From Stromatinia cepivora (taxonomy: Eukaryota > Ascomycota > Leotiomycetes > Helotiales > Sclerotiniaceae), in the NCBI GenBank assembly GCA_014898415.1, contig RCTD01000019.1, forward strand, positions 124,001 to 188,000: a DNA stretch of 64,000 bases, given 5' to 3'. Position 1 is the first letter of the stretch, and each line of letters opens with the position of its first letter. The notes under the pieces were generated by a model. The model worked only from the letters and a program-made list of their open reading frames with translations. It had not been told where the DNA came from and ran no database searches. The position numbers and the translations under genes were made by a program. Below, one piece after another: positions 1 to 11,391 of this stretch.

Positions 1-539
1 ATGGAACTCTCTTATCATTTCCCCTCACCCAAATCAGGGGGCCTCTCTGAGTTGCGGATGGTTAGATCTCAACTGCCGACGATATCTTGCAGAAAAATCA
101 ATATAATTGACCCACTTAACTGCACATGTTTCTAATGCATCCAGAGTTAATTGCTCACATTGATGAAGATATCATCATGTACCAATGCGGAAATCAATAT
201 CTGCATGCACCATGAAAGATCTTCAGCTTCGTTTTCCCAAAACGGGTAATATCATGCAATTTGGCCGTTCACTGGATGAAAAGACCGACGCCTTATTCGG
301 TAATCATGTGAACAGAAAGTTGAGCTCTCATACATGAAGGTTGTAACATCTCTCTTACTGCTCTTTTGGGATAATAACCCAATCGAGCCAATCGAGCGCA
401 TCACCAGAATTCCAAATCCTTATGGACCTCAGGACATGTTGCTAACTTCTCTTTTATTTCCAGCCTTCTCTCTTAATTACAAATGAGGCATTCGGGATCC
501 GCAATCAATAGAATTTCTACTAAATAAAGTATCTAAACT
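1..539. other. no gene seen (downstream of adenylating enzyme)
   Basis: No convincing reading frame, RNA gene or repeat was found on either strand. The stretch lies 3' of the minus-strand adenylating enzyme and probably holds its trailer. I looked for a carrier (T) or reductase/thioesterase domain continuing the enzyme and did not see one. Confidence 0.4.
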
Positions 540-2220
540 TCAAGATCGGGTACCCTTGAAGGTCGAGTACATCTCATCCAATTCCTCTCGATAAAGATCC
601 TCAGTCAATTTGCGCAAAATCGTCCCCTTCCCCGCTCTGATCATGGGCTTGCCAGCTTTAGTAAAGGCTATCAAATCCTTCGTAATTCTTCCGTGCTTTT
701 GCTGCTTTTCGTTTCCCAATTCAACCACTGGCCAAATTTCCTGCACAAGAATATTTCTCTCATTTTTCTCATTCTTGGTGGAGATTTTGCCTCTACAAGC
801 AAGGACACCTGCACTCGTCCCTGTCCACAAACTAATGCCACAACCAGAGAAGGGTGCGCATTCAATAGACTTTCCATTTTCATCGGGTTGATCTTTTGTC
901 CCGTGGAACAAACAATCACATCATCGGAACGACCCTCAAACAACCACAGGTTTTCCTTAGTTGGATGCTTGGAAAAGAGATCCTTGGTGGAGTACTCGCT
1001 GAGATTGGGAAATGTTGAGAAGATGCCCTGCGAAAACTCCAATTCCGGTTTACGAACAAAATGTAGTTCATAAAGCTCTCCAACAACAGGTCGAAGCTGC
1101 ACACCCATCCGTGCACTAAAGCTCATATATTCCCAATCTTCTCGATCGGTCAGTTGGAGAGCAAAGAAACCCGTTTCCGTAGCGCCAAAATTTACGAAAA
1201 GGCGGCTATACAATTTCAACACATTCCCGATTTCTCTTGGAAGTGGGCCACCTCCATAGCTGAGATACGGAAGCTTCCGAATGTTTTTGAGGTACTCGGG
1301 ATTCTTCGCAATCTGAACCAAGACGGCAGGACTGACGAAACTTGCATCAAGGTTACCGTACACGTGGGCAAAGTTTGCTATCTCAGCAGTCACAGGAGTA
1401 GGTGGGGGGAGCACCAGTTTGGTATCGGAGTAGATGGCAAATGCCATGAAGCATAATGCGGCACTGTGAAACATTCGTAGGCCGACAAACACTCTCTTAT
1501 GTCTGTATAATGAGATTGCGATAGGTTTTTCACCGTTTGGTGGTGTGAGGATGAAGGTGTCATGATGAGCGACGGTTCCGTGAGTTAAAATGACAGGTTT
1601 AGGGAATCCCGTAGAGCCAGAAGTTTGTAGCACGACAAATGGTTCATATCTGGCTTGCTCAAAGGTCTTTTCATATGGGTACAATGACACAGCACCATCC
1701 TCGAGCAGCTCCTGTAATGTTTGAATTTCCAGAGTCCGCATTTGCCTTTTGGCGACCACTGTTTGAGTGATTGGCGGTAATACCTCTGGGCTTAAGGCAA
1801 TATTACAGTGCAAAGTCTCCAAAAGCGCAATGTGGCCTTCGGTGCTATTCCATGGAGAATTGAAGAACATCTATACACGTAAGCAACTGAGAATATCAAT
1901 CCTAGTGAAAGGTGTCAGACCTGATATCCAGTCTTGATAGCAGCAAACAACAATATGATGTACCGCAAATCTTCAGGTCCAACATAGTTCAACGTCTCAA
2001 AAGTTTTGCTACACCCTAGGTTTTCTTCTATCCACCATGCACAACGATTGATAGCCTTGGACAATTGTGCAAAATTGATGTCTCGAAACCCATCTTCCAG
2101 GCTTTTTGACGTAGGAATGGATGCAAAAACGCGGTTAGGATCACTCGTAGCCAGCTCGTCGACGACGATAGGCAGGAGCCTTCTCCCGTGATTACTCTCT
2201 GAACCCATATCTTCAACCAT
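540..2220 (-). pseudogene. stand-alone adenylate-forming (AMP-binding, NRPS-like) enzyme with one frameshift
   Basis: Two exons: 2220-1921 and 1870-540, with a 50-nt intron (GTCTGA...TATAG). The N-terminal exon and the body join in frame (..KTGYQ/MFFNSP..), as usual for fungal NRPS-like A domains. Visible core motifs are the phosphate loop TSGSTGFPKP, GGGPLP, NFGATETG, FEGRSDDVI and, near the C-terminus, RAGKGTILRK, which carries the conserved A10 lysine. Such enzymes activate a carboxylic acid as its adenylate. The reading frame shifts within an A-run (plus-strand tttt at 785-788): upstream the frame gives LLVEAK, while the conserved continuation (ILVQEIWPVVE..) lies in the other frame and ends at 540. 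One missing A would explain this, so it is either a real indel or a sequencing/assembly error. No carrier, reductase or thioesterase domain follows, so the protein would be a lone A domain of about 530 residues. Its substrate cannot be read. The nearby ammonia-lyase relic suggests an aryl acid (inference). Confidence 0.8.
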
Positions 2221-3295
2221 GTTGATTTATGATCTATGATATGGTGCCCTTCAGTTGTTTTGATTATGCCGACGGATTATTAGATGGGTAAGACCCACTA
2301 TATGTTGAATTTGGTAGTCATGTCCAAACAAAAAGAGTCTATTGCCGCTATATTTTTTTCTCCTAATTTATAAACCTTCACGACTTTACGGGGCTGTGAA
2401 ATTTAGCCTGATCAGGCGGTCCTGTTAATAAATTGCGCCTTTGGGAGTCTAATCTGATTCTGTGCATCCCTTTCAACTCGGGATTCGGACCTACTTGCGA
2501 TCCATGCCAACCATTTTACCCAATAAACAACAGTTATGCATGACCGATCACCTCCCCCACCCTTGCGCAATTGTAGGACGGGGGAGTTCATACCCCGCTT
2601 CTCGCAGGCCTCTTCCGCACTGGAACAAAGCTGCGTCTTACTCGAACCGCAGAGAGCTCCTCAGATTGGGGTTCTCTGATTGCTCGAGGTAAAGGATTGA
2701 TTTGAATTATGCAAGGCGCCGTTGCCCGTAATCAACAAATGCAACGGTACATCAGACAAGTGGCCTGATGGAATCTTCTATATAGGAAAGAGCTGAATAA
2801 ATGACCCTTGATATTACAATCGCTACCTTCCGGAAATAGACCGGCAGTAGTATTTAAGAAGTGCAATTTCCCAGGTTTAGAGATGTTCATACAAGCTTTC
2901 TGGTAGCACCCCCAATCTAGGTTCTCAGTGTAGAAGCTTCGCTTAGCTAGTAAGCCAAGACAAATCGTTTACCCACATAGTTTTTATTAGAAATCCCTGG
3001 TTTTGCAGGGATTATACAATAAACCGTGCCTCACTTCATAAGTTATGATTATCCTTGAACACCGAGTAATTCCTCGTCATTCCTCGTCATTCTCAGGGTG
3101 GGGGTCGTATTTCTTGCCCAACAACTAATGGTAGTACTTTCCGTGCCGTATGAAGGATGCTGTGTCTAATGAAACCAGACTTTGAAGTGGGAATAGAGGG
3201 AATACCCCAGTCTGGTTTCCACATATCTTATCCCGCTTTCTCACGAGTTATCCACTATTCCTGCCCTCCCAACTCACATCACATCATATTTCGCA
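2221..3295. other. intergenic region between divergent genes
   Basis: This is the shared upstream region of the minus-strand adenylating enzyme and the plus-strand membrane-protein gene. It has no supportable gene. It holds a repeated cctcgtcatt motif near 3073-3092 and a short inverted repeat listed separately. Confidence 0.5.
3171..3219. repeat. 11-bp inverted repeat upstream of membrane-protein gene
   Basis: gaaaccagact (3171-3181) and its exact reverse complement agtctggtttc (3209-3219) are separated by 27 nt. The repeat lies about 77 nt before the start codon at 3296, so it could be an operator-like dimer site or a 5' UTR hairpin. Function is not known. Confidence 0.5.
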
Positions 3296-4633
3296 ATGAC
3301 AGCCACTATTCCTGTAGCTGTTGATCTATTTCTGATTATTTTAGCTTTCACAGCGGTCTCATTGCGCATCATCTCGAGGAGACTATCTGGAGCGGGTTTC
3401 TGGTATGACGATTGGTTTGCCTTCGCAGCTCTGGTACAGTGCAAAATTCCAGCAATAGTTCGTTGCTAATGCAGTACTTCTTAGCCCTTCGGTATCACAA
3501 TTGATGCCTCGTTTTGGGTGGGTAAGTCAAATCTTGACCTGCCAATCAACCTCTTTTATGCTGACGAATTTAGCTGCATACCATGGCTTCGGAAAGCACG
3601 GAGGAGACCCCACTTTCTTCCTCCACGTCCTCTACTTTGATGAGATTTGGTATTGCACCGGTATCTTTTTTACCAAAATCTCCGTGCTCTGCTTCTATTA
3701 TCGTATCTTCGCTATCACCCGAAGTTTAAGATTAGCTCTTTGGATAGTGGGTGGCTGGGTCATTGGATGGTGGATTGCCCTCACAAGCGCAAGTATCGCT
3801 CAGTGTAGCCCTATTCCTCGATACTGGAACCGAAAGATTGAAGGTACTTGCGTCTATCAATATGGGTTCTTCCTTGGCCAAGCGATTCCCAACATCGTCC
3901 TTGATTTTGCCTTATTGTTGCTACCAATTGTGCCCCTTTGGAAGCTTCAGATGCAACGGCATCAAAAATGGGCGCTGCTAGCCGTATTTGTACTTGGCTA
4001 TACGTAAGTTATCATGCTTTCCGAACAGTGTATGCACTAATATATGTAGAAATCCATTGATATCCATCCTTCGTATTGTTTCATTCATACAGCTGGGTCC
4101 TAATACCGGGATGGATATAAACTGTTAGTAGAAGAATCTTCATTTCACTTTTCCATATTTTATCAAGTCTGAAACCGCCATCGATATTATCTTACATGCT
4201 AAAATCCGACATTCTTCGGACAGACAACTTTATTCCACCAGCGCTTTGGTCCGCAGCGGAAGTATCTGTCGCCATATTTAGCTGTTCGATCCCGAGTCTC
4301 ACATACCTCTTTCGGAGAACCGTCGGCAGGATTTATCCATCCCACACCATCAGCCTTGACGATAGCCAAAAAATCAATCAGCGTGTCGACGGTGTCAAGC
4401 CTGCAACATTCGGATCTTTGCCTACTAGAAGACCCTTGAAGTTACAGACGGAAGGAACATTCGAAAGACTCGATGATGATATTAATGCTTCTGAGGTAGA
4501 GCTATCGATCCTTCGATCGACTGCTAGACCTGCAGTATCTGGAGGGAAGAACTCGGACAGTGATTTGCGTTCAATCGATCATCGCCCAACAGACATCCAA
4601 ATCACGAATGACGTCGAGATTAGCTACAAGTAA
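3296..4633 (+). CDS. fungal rhodopsin-like seven-helix integral membrane protein (SAT4/PTH11-related)
   Basis: Five exons: 3296-3433, 3485-3521, 3574-4003, 4050-4123 and 4224-4633. These sum to 1089 nt and give a 362-residue protein with consistent phases. The first helix leads to the family signature YDDWFA. Then come GFGKHGGDP in the first loop, the helix containing FFTKISVLCFYYRIF, a conserved W-x-x-A-x-x-QC-like segment (IAQCSPI) and the late-helix PPALWSAAEVSVAIFSCSIPSL segment, followed by a hydrophilic tail of about 100 residues. This is the layout of the large fungal rhodopsin-domain/SAT4 family. These are plasma-membrane proteins, some of them PTH11-type receptors; no ligand can be inferred. 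Introns 1-3 are 46-52 nt; intron 4 (100 nt) was chosen because it is the one that keeps the frame. It is the only clearly intact gene in the first 10 kb and sits between two broken enzyme genes. Confidence 0.85.
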
Positions 4634-4815
4634 TTCGTAGAAGAAGCAATGCACGGAAGTGTTGCCAAGCCTTCACTCAATCCCGTCGTGTCACTAAAAC
4701 AAAAGAAAGTAACAGCACATTTTTAGGAATTAGATAGAGGTCGAGAAAAATAGTTATATATACTAGTCACAACAATATTATCAAATGAACTCTATCGTCC
4801 CATGACCTGTGTTCT

Positions 4816-6701
4816 TTATAGTTTGCATTTGACTTCACAGTCTACAGCCCTATTGTACATAACTTCGCGCAGACTATCCATCACAAGGATAAACACAGTT
4901 CCACTACAGATTGCCTCGTAAATTTGAGTAACCAATGACCCTGTGGTCTCTTTTAAAGCTAATTCTTCGTCTCCGTGAGCAAATGGAATCGATAATTGCC
5001 CACGTACAAACTCGTACATTCGCCGAGAAGCGTTACCAAGGAGAGGAGTAGCGTAGGGATGGGCAGCATAGGAAGCTCTGGTTTCTTGGAAAGTTTTCAA
5101 AGCTGTGTTGGAGCAGTTTTGCGTCCATTCTTTCAACGCCAATAGAGCACAGGGGGAAGAGTCCCCGACAAGGTCTAAGACCGTTGGTTGAAGTGCTTTG
5201 CACACAAAATCAAAACGAGCAGACGAGTCCATAGAGGTTGTGCTGTCCAAATTGTCGATCATTTGCGACCATAATAGCGCACACAGCTCATTTATTCTCT
5301 CCGGAACGTTGAGCACTTTCAAAAGCCTTATTGTGAAGTGTTCGAAATGCGGTCTCAGTGCATCCAATAACCTGTTTTGCATCGCTCGTAAATCCAGAGC
5401 TTGACAAAGTGCAAGCAGATGAGCTGCAGATATTTATGAAAGCACGTCCACTGCCACATGAGTATACCTAGCGGAGATCAGGGCAGGGGAATTCAGGGAT
5501 TGATTTCCCATCTCAGCTGACAAGACATGACTACCAACGGGATTCGCAAGAAAGCCTAATTCAGACTGAAGAGAAGCCATCATGACATCCAAGGGCTTCA
5601 TCAAAAATGATCTGCTAGGTTCAGTTGCGACCAGATTCGGCGGTAAGCCGTTGTTGAGCATTGGATTAATGAGCTCCGTACATTGAGCGAATAGCATTTG
5701 ACCGAGAGATTGAAGACCCACACGCGCCTTCTCCATGGCTGAGGTGACTGCTTTAGCTTGAAAATTGCCCCCAGATAGCAGCCGTTTGAAGTTAACGGAC
5801 ATTTCTAGGAGTGGATTATCTGTGGCAGAATTGCACTCAATTCTCAGTTGCCGAGTAGCGAGATGGAGATCCTCAAGAACAGGTCCAATCCATTGACTCG
5901 AAGTTCGTATGGCGTATCGGTCTTGAGGCAGAGTACCTTCTTTCATGCCATCGTTGCGCTTTTTGATTGTACGACGATTCTCGCTGTCCAGAATGAGAAC
6001 GAACCTTCGAGAGGAAGGGATCGACGGCTCTCATCGCTCCCATTAAGAGCTTCTGTGCTCATTGCTGTTAGAACCTGGGACAATATGACCAGGCAGTTTG
6101 CACCATGTGGCACCAATGTTGCTATACCCGCGGAAACGCTAGTACCATTGACAATAGCAAGGCCTTCCTTGGGCCCAAGAATAATTGGTTCGAGTGATGC
6201 CTCCTTCAAAGCAATGTCTGCGGTACTACCCTGGCCAAGTTTTGTCCAAACTAAAGTTTTGCAACTTCCAGTAAGAGCCCCTCCGATATATGAGAGCGGC
6301 ATAAGGTCTTCAGACGCTGATATGCTACCACGCAGAGGAATGAGAGGTATTATATCGTTAGATAGCAGGTCAAGAAGACGCTGGATTAAAACAAGGCGCA
6401 CACCAGAATGACCCTTTGCCAAAGAGTTAATGCGAATTAGTATTGATGCTCGAACCCATGATTTCGGCATGTACGTGACCGTATCGTGATCCGCAGGCAA
6501 TCTTTTCTTGTGCCAAGATCGTGCGGTTTCAATCGATCCGTTAGGCGTCTGGGAAGCTTGATTAAGATTTGCTTCTGGGCCAGAAATTATTCCGCTCTGG
6601 AGCTCCCGAATGATGGTTTGTTGGAACTCATCCACACGATTTGTTTGAGTATACGCACTTCTACCTACACCCGTGTTTACGCCTTTGACCGTGGTGAAGT
6701 A
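4816..6701 (-). pseudogene. phenylalanine/histidine ammonia-lyase family (PAL) relic
   Basis: The relic covers most of an aromatic ammonia-lyase, the enzyme family that removes ammonia from phenylalanine to give cinnamate. Recognisable parts in order: N-terminal loop VNTGVGRSAYTQTN (near 6680), LIRINSLAKGHSGVR, the MIO region PLRGSISASEDLMPLSYI, NGTSVSAG, QDRYAIRTSSQWIGP, NSATDNPL, GGNFQAKAVTSAMEK, LINPMLNNGLPPNL and a C-terminal helical part. Damage is extensive. The MIO triad Ala-Ser-Gly reads Ala-Ser-Glu (codon at 6309-6311). The N-loop tyrosine position reads Lys (VKGV). A segment around FIHDxxRPHPGQ is missing between GSDES and the SLPLEGS stretch. The frame changes near 5943-5946. An in-frame TAA lies at 5434-5436 between VDVLS and ISAAHLLALCQALDLR. 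There is also an upstream TGA at 6702-6704 and no visible start. It is almost certainly non-functional. Confidence 0.85.
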
Positions 6702-6704
6702 TCA

Positions 6705-7749
6705 GCCTTGTCAAATTTAGATGATAAATAATTGGAAAATATAAGGATTATACCATAAATGACTTCCCCCGGTTGAGGCTAGATTGAACTTTCTTCGCAC
6801 CATTTCCAATGATGTCGTTTATTTCATGATTTAGACATACCGAGGTTCCATGTCTGTGTCAAGTCAGGGTGGCAGAATCACAGGTTTTAACTGGTTTCAC
6901 TAACCGTGCGGCAGCGTTGTCGCTGTGTCGGGACTGTCTCCGTCGGGGGCAGCATCCTTCACTCTTGGGGTTATTTTCTCGACCGGGACATCCCAAGTTT
7001 GAGAGAGTATCTATCTAGACTATGTACGTTGGAGTGAGAACATATGTTGGTTGAAGACATCTAGAACTGTGTTTAAAATGATGACCAAGCTTCCTGCATA
7101 CGCGCCTAAGAATCAAATATAGAAATCATGATGAATACGTGAGAACAAGGGTAGGATACTAGCACCAGATTACCTTTTTGCATTAGCGGGGCATGTCCGC
7201 TATCACATAATGCTTTTCCGTCTGATATCCGGCTGATGGCCGAAGATGAGCTATGTACTACATGGCTAGAGGTCACACGTGAATCAAAAATGATGGCATC
7301 CTCATTTCGAAATCTTGTTTGTGGGTAGCTCAACCATTTTCCAAGTCGATCAGTCGATTTGTAGAATTAATCAATCCTAATGGAGTAGATTTATCGGCTG
7401 GATGGGAAACCAAACCAGTTATCGTATATCATTGGAACGCGCGGGGCGCAGTAATCAATCAACCAATAAAATTAGCTCTCCGCTGCTGGCTGACACATTT
7501 TTTTCATCTCAGCAAAAGTATGAAATGACAGATAGGAATAATGCATTGTTCATTGTATCCAGCATAATCTGGGACTTCTACAGCAATTGCGAAAACTGCT
7601 TCGCTAATGTCAAAACTCCGAAAGAGGAGAAATTCTTTACATTAGTTCCCGCTACAGCTGAAGTCATCCTAAAATAGGCGAGGCGGTGACTTGAATCTAA
7701 TTATAGAAGATTTATGAGTGTGACGGAAAGAGAATTCCTCCTCGAACAC
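6705..7749. other. no gene seen
   Basis: Short unrelated open frames exist on both strands, but none resembles a protein, has splice support or shows coding-like composition. This probably holds the decayed 5' part and promoter of the ammonia-lyase relic and the 3' side of the next gene. Confidence 0.4.
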
Positions 7750-10146
7750 TCAATGAGAGAAAGGGTGTAGATGTAGAGCCTTGAAAGAAGCAACGGCCTG
7801 AGCAATGCCGACAGCAAGAGATGCGAAGGCTAGGAACACGCTTAACGCTCCGAATATTATTACCCCCCAAAATGTATAATAATTCAGCGCATCTCTCTTG
7901 TCTCTCCAGAGTTGTCGAAATCCTCGAGGCTTCTGACTGTCCATGTAATGTCTTAGCCGACGAACCCGATCTTCCAAGAGGCCGAATTCTGAGAATTGCA
8001 AGGCAATATTCTGTTGGGCTTTATACGCCGCGTTCTGCGCCGTGTTATGCGTTTCGGTGCTGAATGAATGATATTCGCTCACAATTTCGAACTCAGCAGT
8101 AGTCATATGCGCAGAGTTGCGAGAGACACATTGCCATGGATATATCAAGCCATCTCTACCAGGATATAATTTTTCACTGTCGTCGAAAGAGATGCTTTCA
8201 TACGCCCGTTTGAGCTCCACGATGTGATCATCAGTTAAATGGAGAAATCTCAATGCTCTGTGGAAATACCCTTTCTGGTGTTTTGGTATCTCAGACTTAT
8301 GGGAGAATAATATTCCCCAAGAAGCGGCAATACTCAAATTCAACTATAAACTCGGTGGACGATCTAAACGACCAGGTCGGTATGGGAAAATATCACCAAT
8401 GTTGAGCCTTTGAATCATTTAGTCTCTGATAACACGTAGCTTACAAGAAATTCTTACCACGCTTCTTGCAATCGTCCAAATTCTTGCCCTCCTTCCATTC
8501 TTGTCCATGCAAGATATAATTTTCTGGTAGCAGGGTCCAAGACCAGATGTTTCTCTATGTAGTCTGTCCAGCAAATCTCGAGATTTTCAATTGTCTTCAG
8601 CGCTATAATATTCAGGTCATCGATCTGAAAATTATTTCCCAGAGTCATATCAGGCTCGGCTAGGACTTTTTCGGATGAACGGAGGAAGAGACCAAGTTCC
8701 GGAAGGCGAAGAGCCAAAATCTCGTTAACAGGGTGATCATGAAGACGCTGTCTTAACTCTAAACTAAAATTATAGAGATATTCCAAGAGAACATTGGACT
8801 TTAAGCAATCATTTAGGATTGAGGTTGCGACAAAAACTGCTCTTACTTGGAGGATGTACGTTGGATCCTCGTAACCGGAAGTAGGTGCATCAGACCGCAA
8901 AGCATGGGGATTTGCAGGCTGACGCTTCTTCAATACTTTGTTATTATAACAGAGCTCAAGTATAGAGCCTACCGTGTAATCTGTCATCAATCCATGACGC
9001 TGAGACACTGCGTCCTTCATGTAAGAAATCAAAATCGCGACGATACCTCGCTTGTCGCCTGGGTCAGCATGCCATACTTCGCAGAAGAGATAACTCGATA
9101 GACGCCTTTTCAACCACAATTTACACATCTCTAGATAATTATGATAAGTAATGTTCGCCCGGCGAACATTAGTTATAGCAAAGAAATCACTGAAATACTT
9201 CGACCAAGCTTTTTCAAAGTTCTCCTGGAAGGTCTCAGCTTTAGTTAAACCATCTAAGAGCTCCACATTGATATCATCTCCGGTGTCTCTTTCAAACGTC
9301 TTGATTGTCCAAGGGTTGTTATGGATCCGAAGTTTGATCTTTTCGAGTTCCAGATTCATGTGATTCTTGCTCCTAAATATGTGTTCAGTTTCCTCGCGTG
9401 TCTGACGAACGTCGTGAGTGGCTGAGTCAGACTTGCTCTTTCTCTCAATAATGAAATCGGATGTTTCAGTAACGGAGTTTTCCTCCATAAGCTGTAGAGC
9501 ATCATGCTCTAAGATCTGTTCATCAGACATTTTTTCCCTATCTCTGCTTTCCTCTAAAAGCCGTGTGAAGTATGTGACCAGCGGCTGCAACTCTGCAGTA
9601 GGTCCTGTAACAAGAGCTTCATCCTGAATCTGTTGTTGCTTCTTGGACTCGTCTGTATTCAGATAGTTAGATCGTGTTGCGATGTGGTCCCTAACCGATA
9701 TATCGGATTCAGCTGCTTCGCCTATAGAAATAAAAAAAGTTAGCACATTGTTCCAGCTAAAACTTCCTAAGATATTTTAGGAACTTTCCTGGTTTGAGAA
9801 TTGGTTACGATACCCCTGGCGCCTCATAATCCACTTTCAATTCTTTCCCTTTATGTGTTGTTGAGTGAGTTGTTAAGGTATCCCGCTCATCTGCAATTGC
9901 TTGCGTCTCTCGTGCCGCTGGTGCCTTCCCCTTGTCCTGGGATCGGAGTTTCGGGGCATCAAATTGAGAAGAGCTTTGAGTTGAGTCTTGAAGTGATGGC
10001 GACCCCGCACTTTCAACGATTTTGCGTTCTGTTTTTGTGGAAGGCTTCTCGCTCGCTTCCACCATGTCGCTCCTTCCCTCACCCGAGCCACTGCCATTTT
10101 CCACTTCATCACGCGACTCGATATTTTTCAATTCAATATCCACCAT
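7750..10146 (-). CDS. hypothetical fungal protein with disordered N-terminus and C-terminal membrane helices
   Basis: Likely three exons: 10146-9824, 9721-8458 and 8332-7750. The start is MVDIELKNIES. The first about 200 residues are polar, with many Glu, Ser, Thr and Lys, and look disordered. The middle (KIKLRIHNNPWTIKTFERDTGDD onward) is a folded-looking, mostly helical block of about 330 residues with no motif I recognise. The C-terminal exon has a soluble helical stretch and then a hydrophobic pair of segments (YYTFWGVIIFGALSVFLAF and ASLAVGIAQAVASF), suggesting membrane anchoring with most of the protein on one side. The 3' intron (GTAAGAA donor at 8457) uses a weak GAG acceptor. At the 5' intron (9722-9823; TGCTAAC branch and TATAG acceptor are clear) the only obvious donor leaves the phases one base apart. 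Either the donor is elsewhere or the copy has a small indel. Function unknown. Confidence 0.6.
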
Positions 10147-11106
10147 ATTGCTAGGAAACAAAAAAGAGGATTCAATACAAAATGAGAATATAGTTTCCGC
10201 ACCATTCTTTATGAGCCTCGACGTACATCCCTCGACATGCGGTGCAACTGCACTCTCGCATATACGGTCGGGAATTTGCATAACCTTTCAAGAACTACCT
10301 ATGGAATTGCCGGTCAGATGTCACATATAACAAGTGTTTGCGAATGGATCTTGCTCATTTAGACTTGGCAATTTTACATCGACGATGGAAAACCAGTTTC
10401 AGAGAAGTCAATGTTGGTGGCAAGATTTTAAGATGTCGGTGACTCATGGTACCTAGGTACTGTGCGACGGGGAGCCTCGAGACAATATACGACTCCACCT
10501 ATGGAATAAATAATAGATATTCTTCAAATAATTGCTAGCTGGGCTAGAGTTAAACTATCTGGGAAAATAAAATGGTCTTGGGACGATGCTGAGTCAAGAA
10601 TTTGAAAGTGATTGCTGCTAAAGCTTTTCAGGTTCATCACAGCCTATCTCATCATTTGGCAAGCCTGCTCCAGAGTTTGCTTGTCTCCTTCTATGGTGGG
10701 CTACAGATAAACTGGGCCTTATATCTGACACAGCCTGAATTTATGTAATCGGAGGACCATGAACAAGTCGGTGGAACTATTGTTGTACAGTATGTTTGGC
10801 AACAAGCCCAATGCCTAACGAGAACCTTTGGAATGGAAATTTCACTCACAGCATCATAGTAAATGATTGGTCGCTGTCAATCTTAATGTGAGGGAAAGGT
10901 ACTTGATGCATTTCTATTGAGGAATATTCTATCCAAACGATATCGCACGTGCCTCCAACGATTGGATACACTCCTCTACCCCGACTTTACACATCATTTT
11001 CCACTCGAACTACATCCATAAACCATCCATTCTTGACAGAATTTCGTAAGTTTTCAGCGTACGGGGTATCCATTCCCGGCCCTCGCGCCACCACCAGTAT
11101 TAATAC
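10147..11106. other. no gene seen
   Basis: This is the upstream region of the minus-strand hypothetical gene. No recognisable reading frame, RNA or repeat was found. Confidence 0.4.
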
Positions 11107-11391
11107 TCATGACACGGTCGTGCTGGCAAGTCTCGGGCTGAAGTGTTGCACCTTATTCACCATCAAATCCTTCGCATCTTGCCTAGTTCTATGGAGCCTC
11201 TTCTGCATACGGTTGTCAGTTTCGTTTCCGAAAGAAGTTGATTGCGGGGCTTTGGCATAAAACCTTCTGTCCTCGAGGCTGTAGTGCTTGACTTCGAGGT
11301 GCTTTTTATTGATACCAAGCAGGCTACAAATGGTCGTCCTGTAGATTTCATCGGATTCGTAGTTCGATTCTCGATCGTTTGTGCTCCTCAT
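11107..11391 (-). pseudogene. unidentified coding-like fragment
   Basis: A minus-strand open frame with a coding-like residue mix (for example YAKAPQSTSFGNETDNRMQK and LHRTRQDAKDLMVNKVQHF). A second minus-strand frame in the same interval is also open for more than 60 codons, so the frame cannot be fixed by eye. It may be the 3' continuation of the broken gene at 12.7-14.0 kb. No family recognised. Confidence 0.25.

Noticed and set aside
4816..6635. Functional PAL gene with introns at 5946 and 5434
   Set aside because: No proper donor/acceptor removes the TAA at 5434-5436, which lies in frame between conserved residues; the MIO Gly and a conserved segment are missing.
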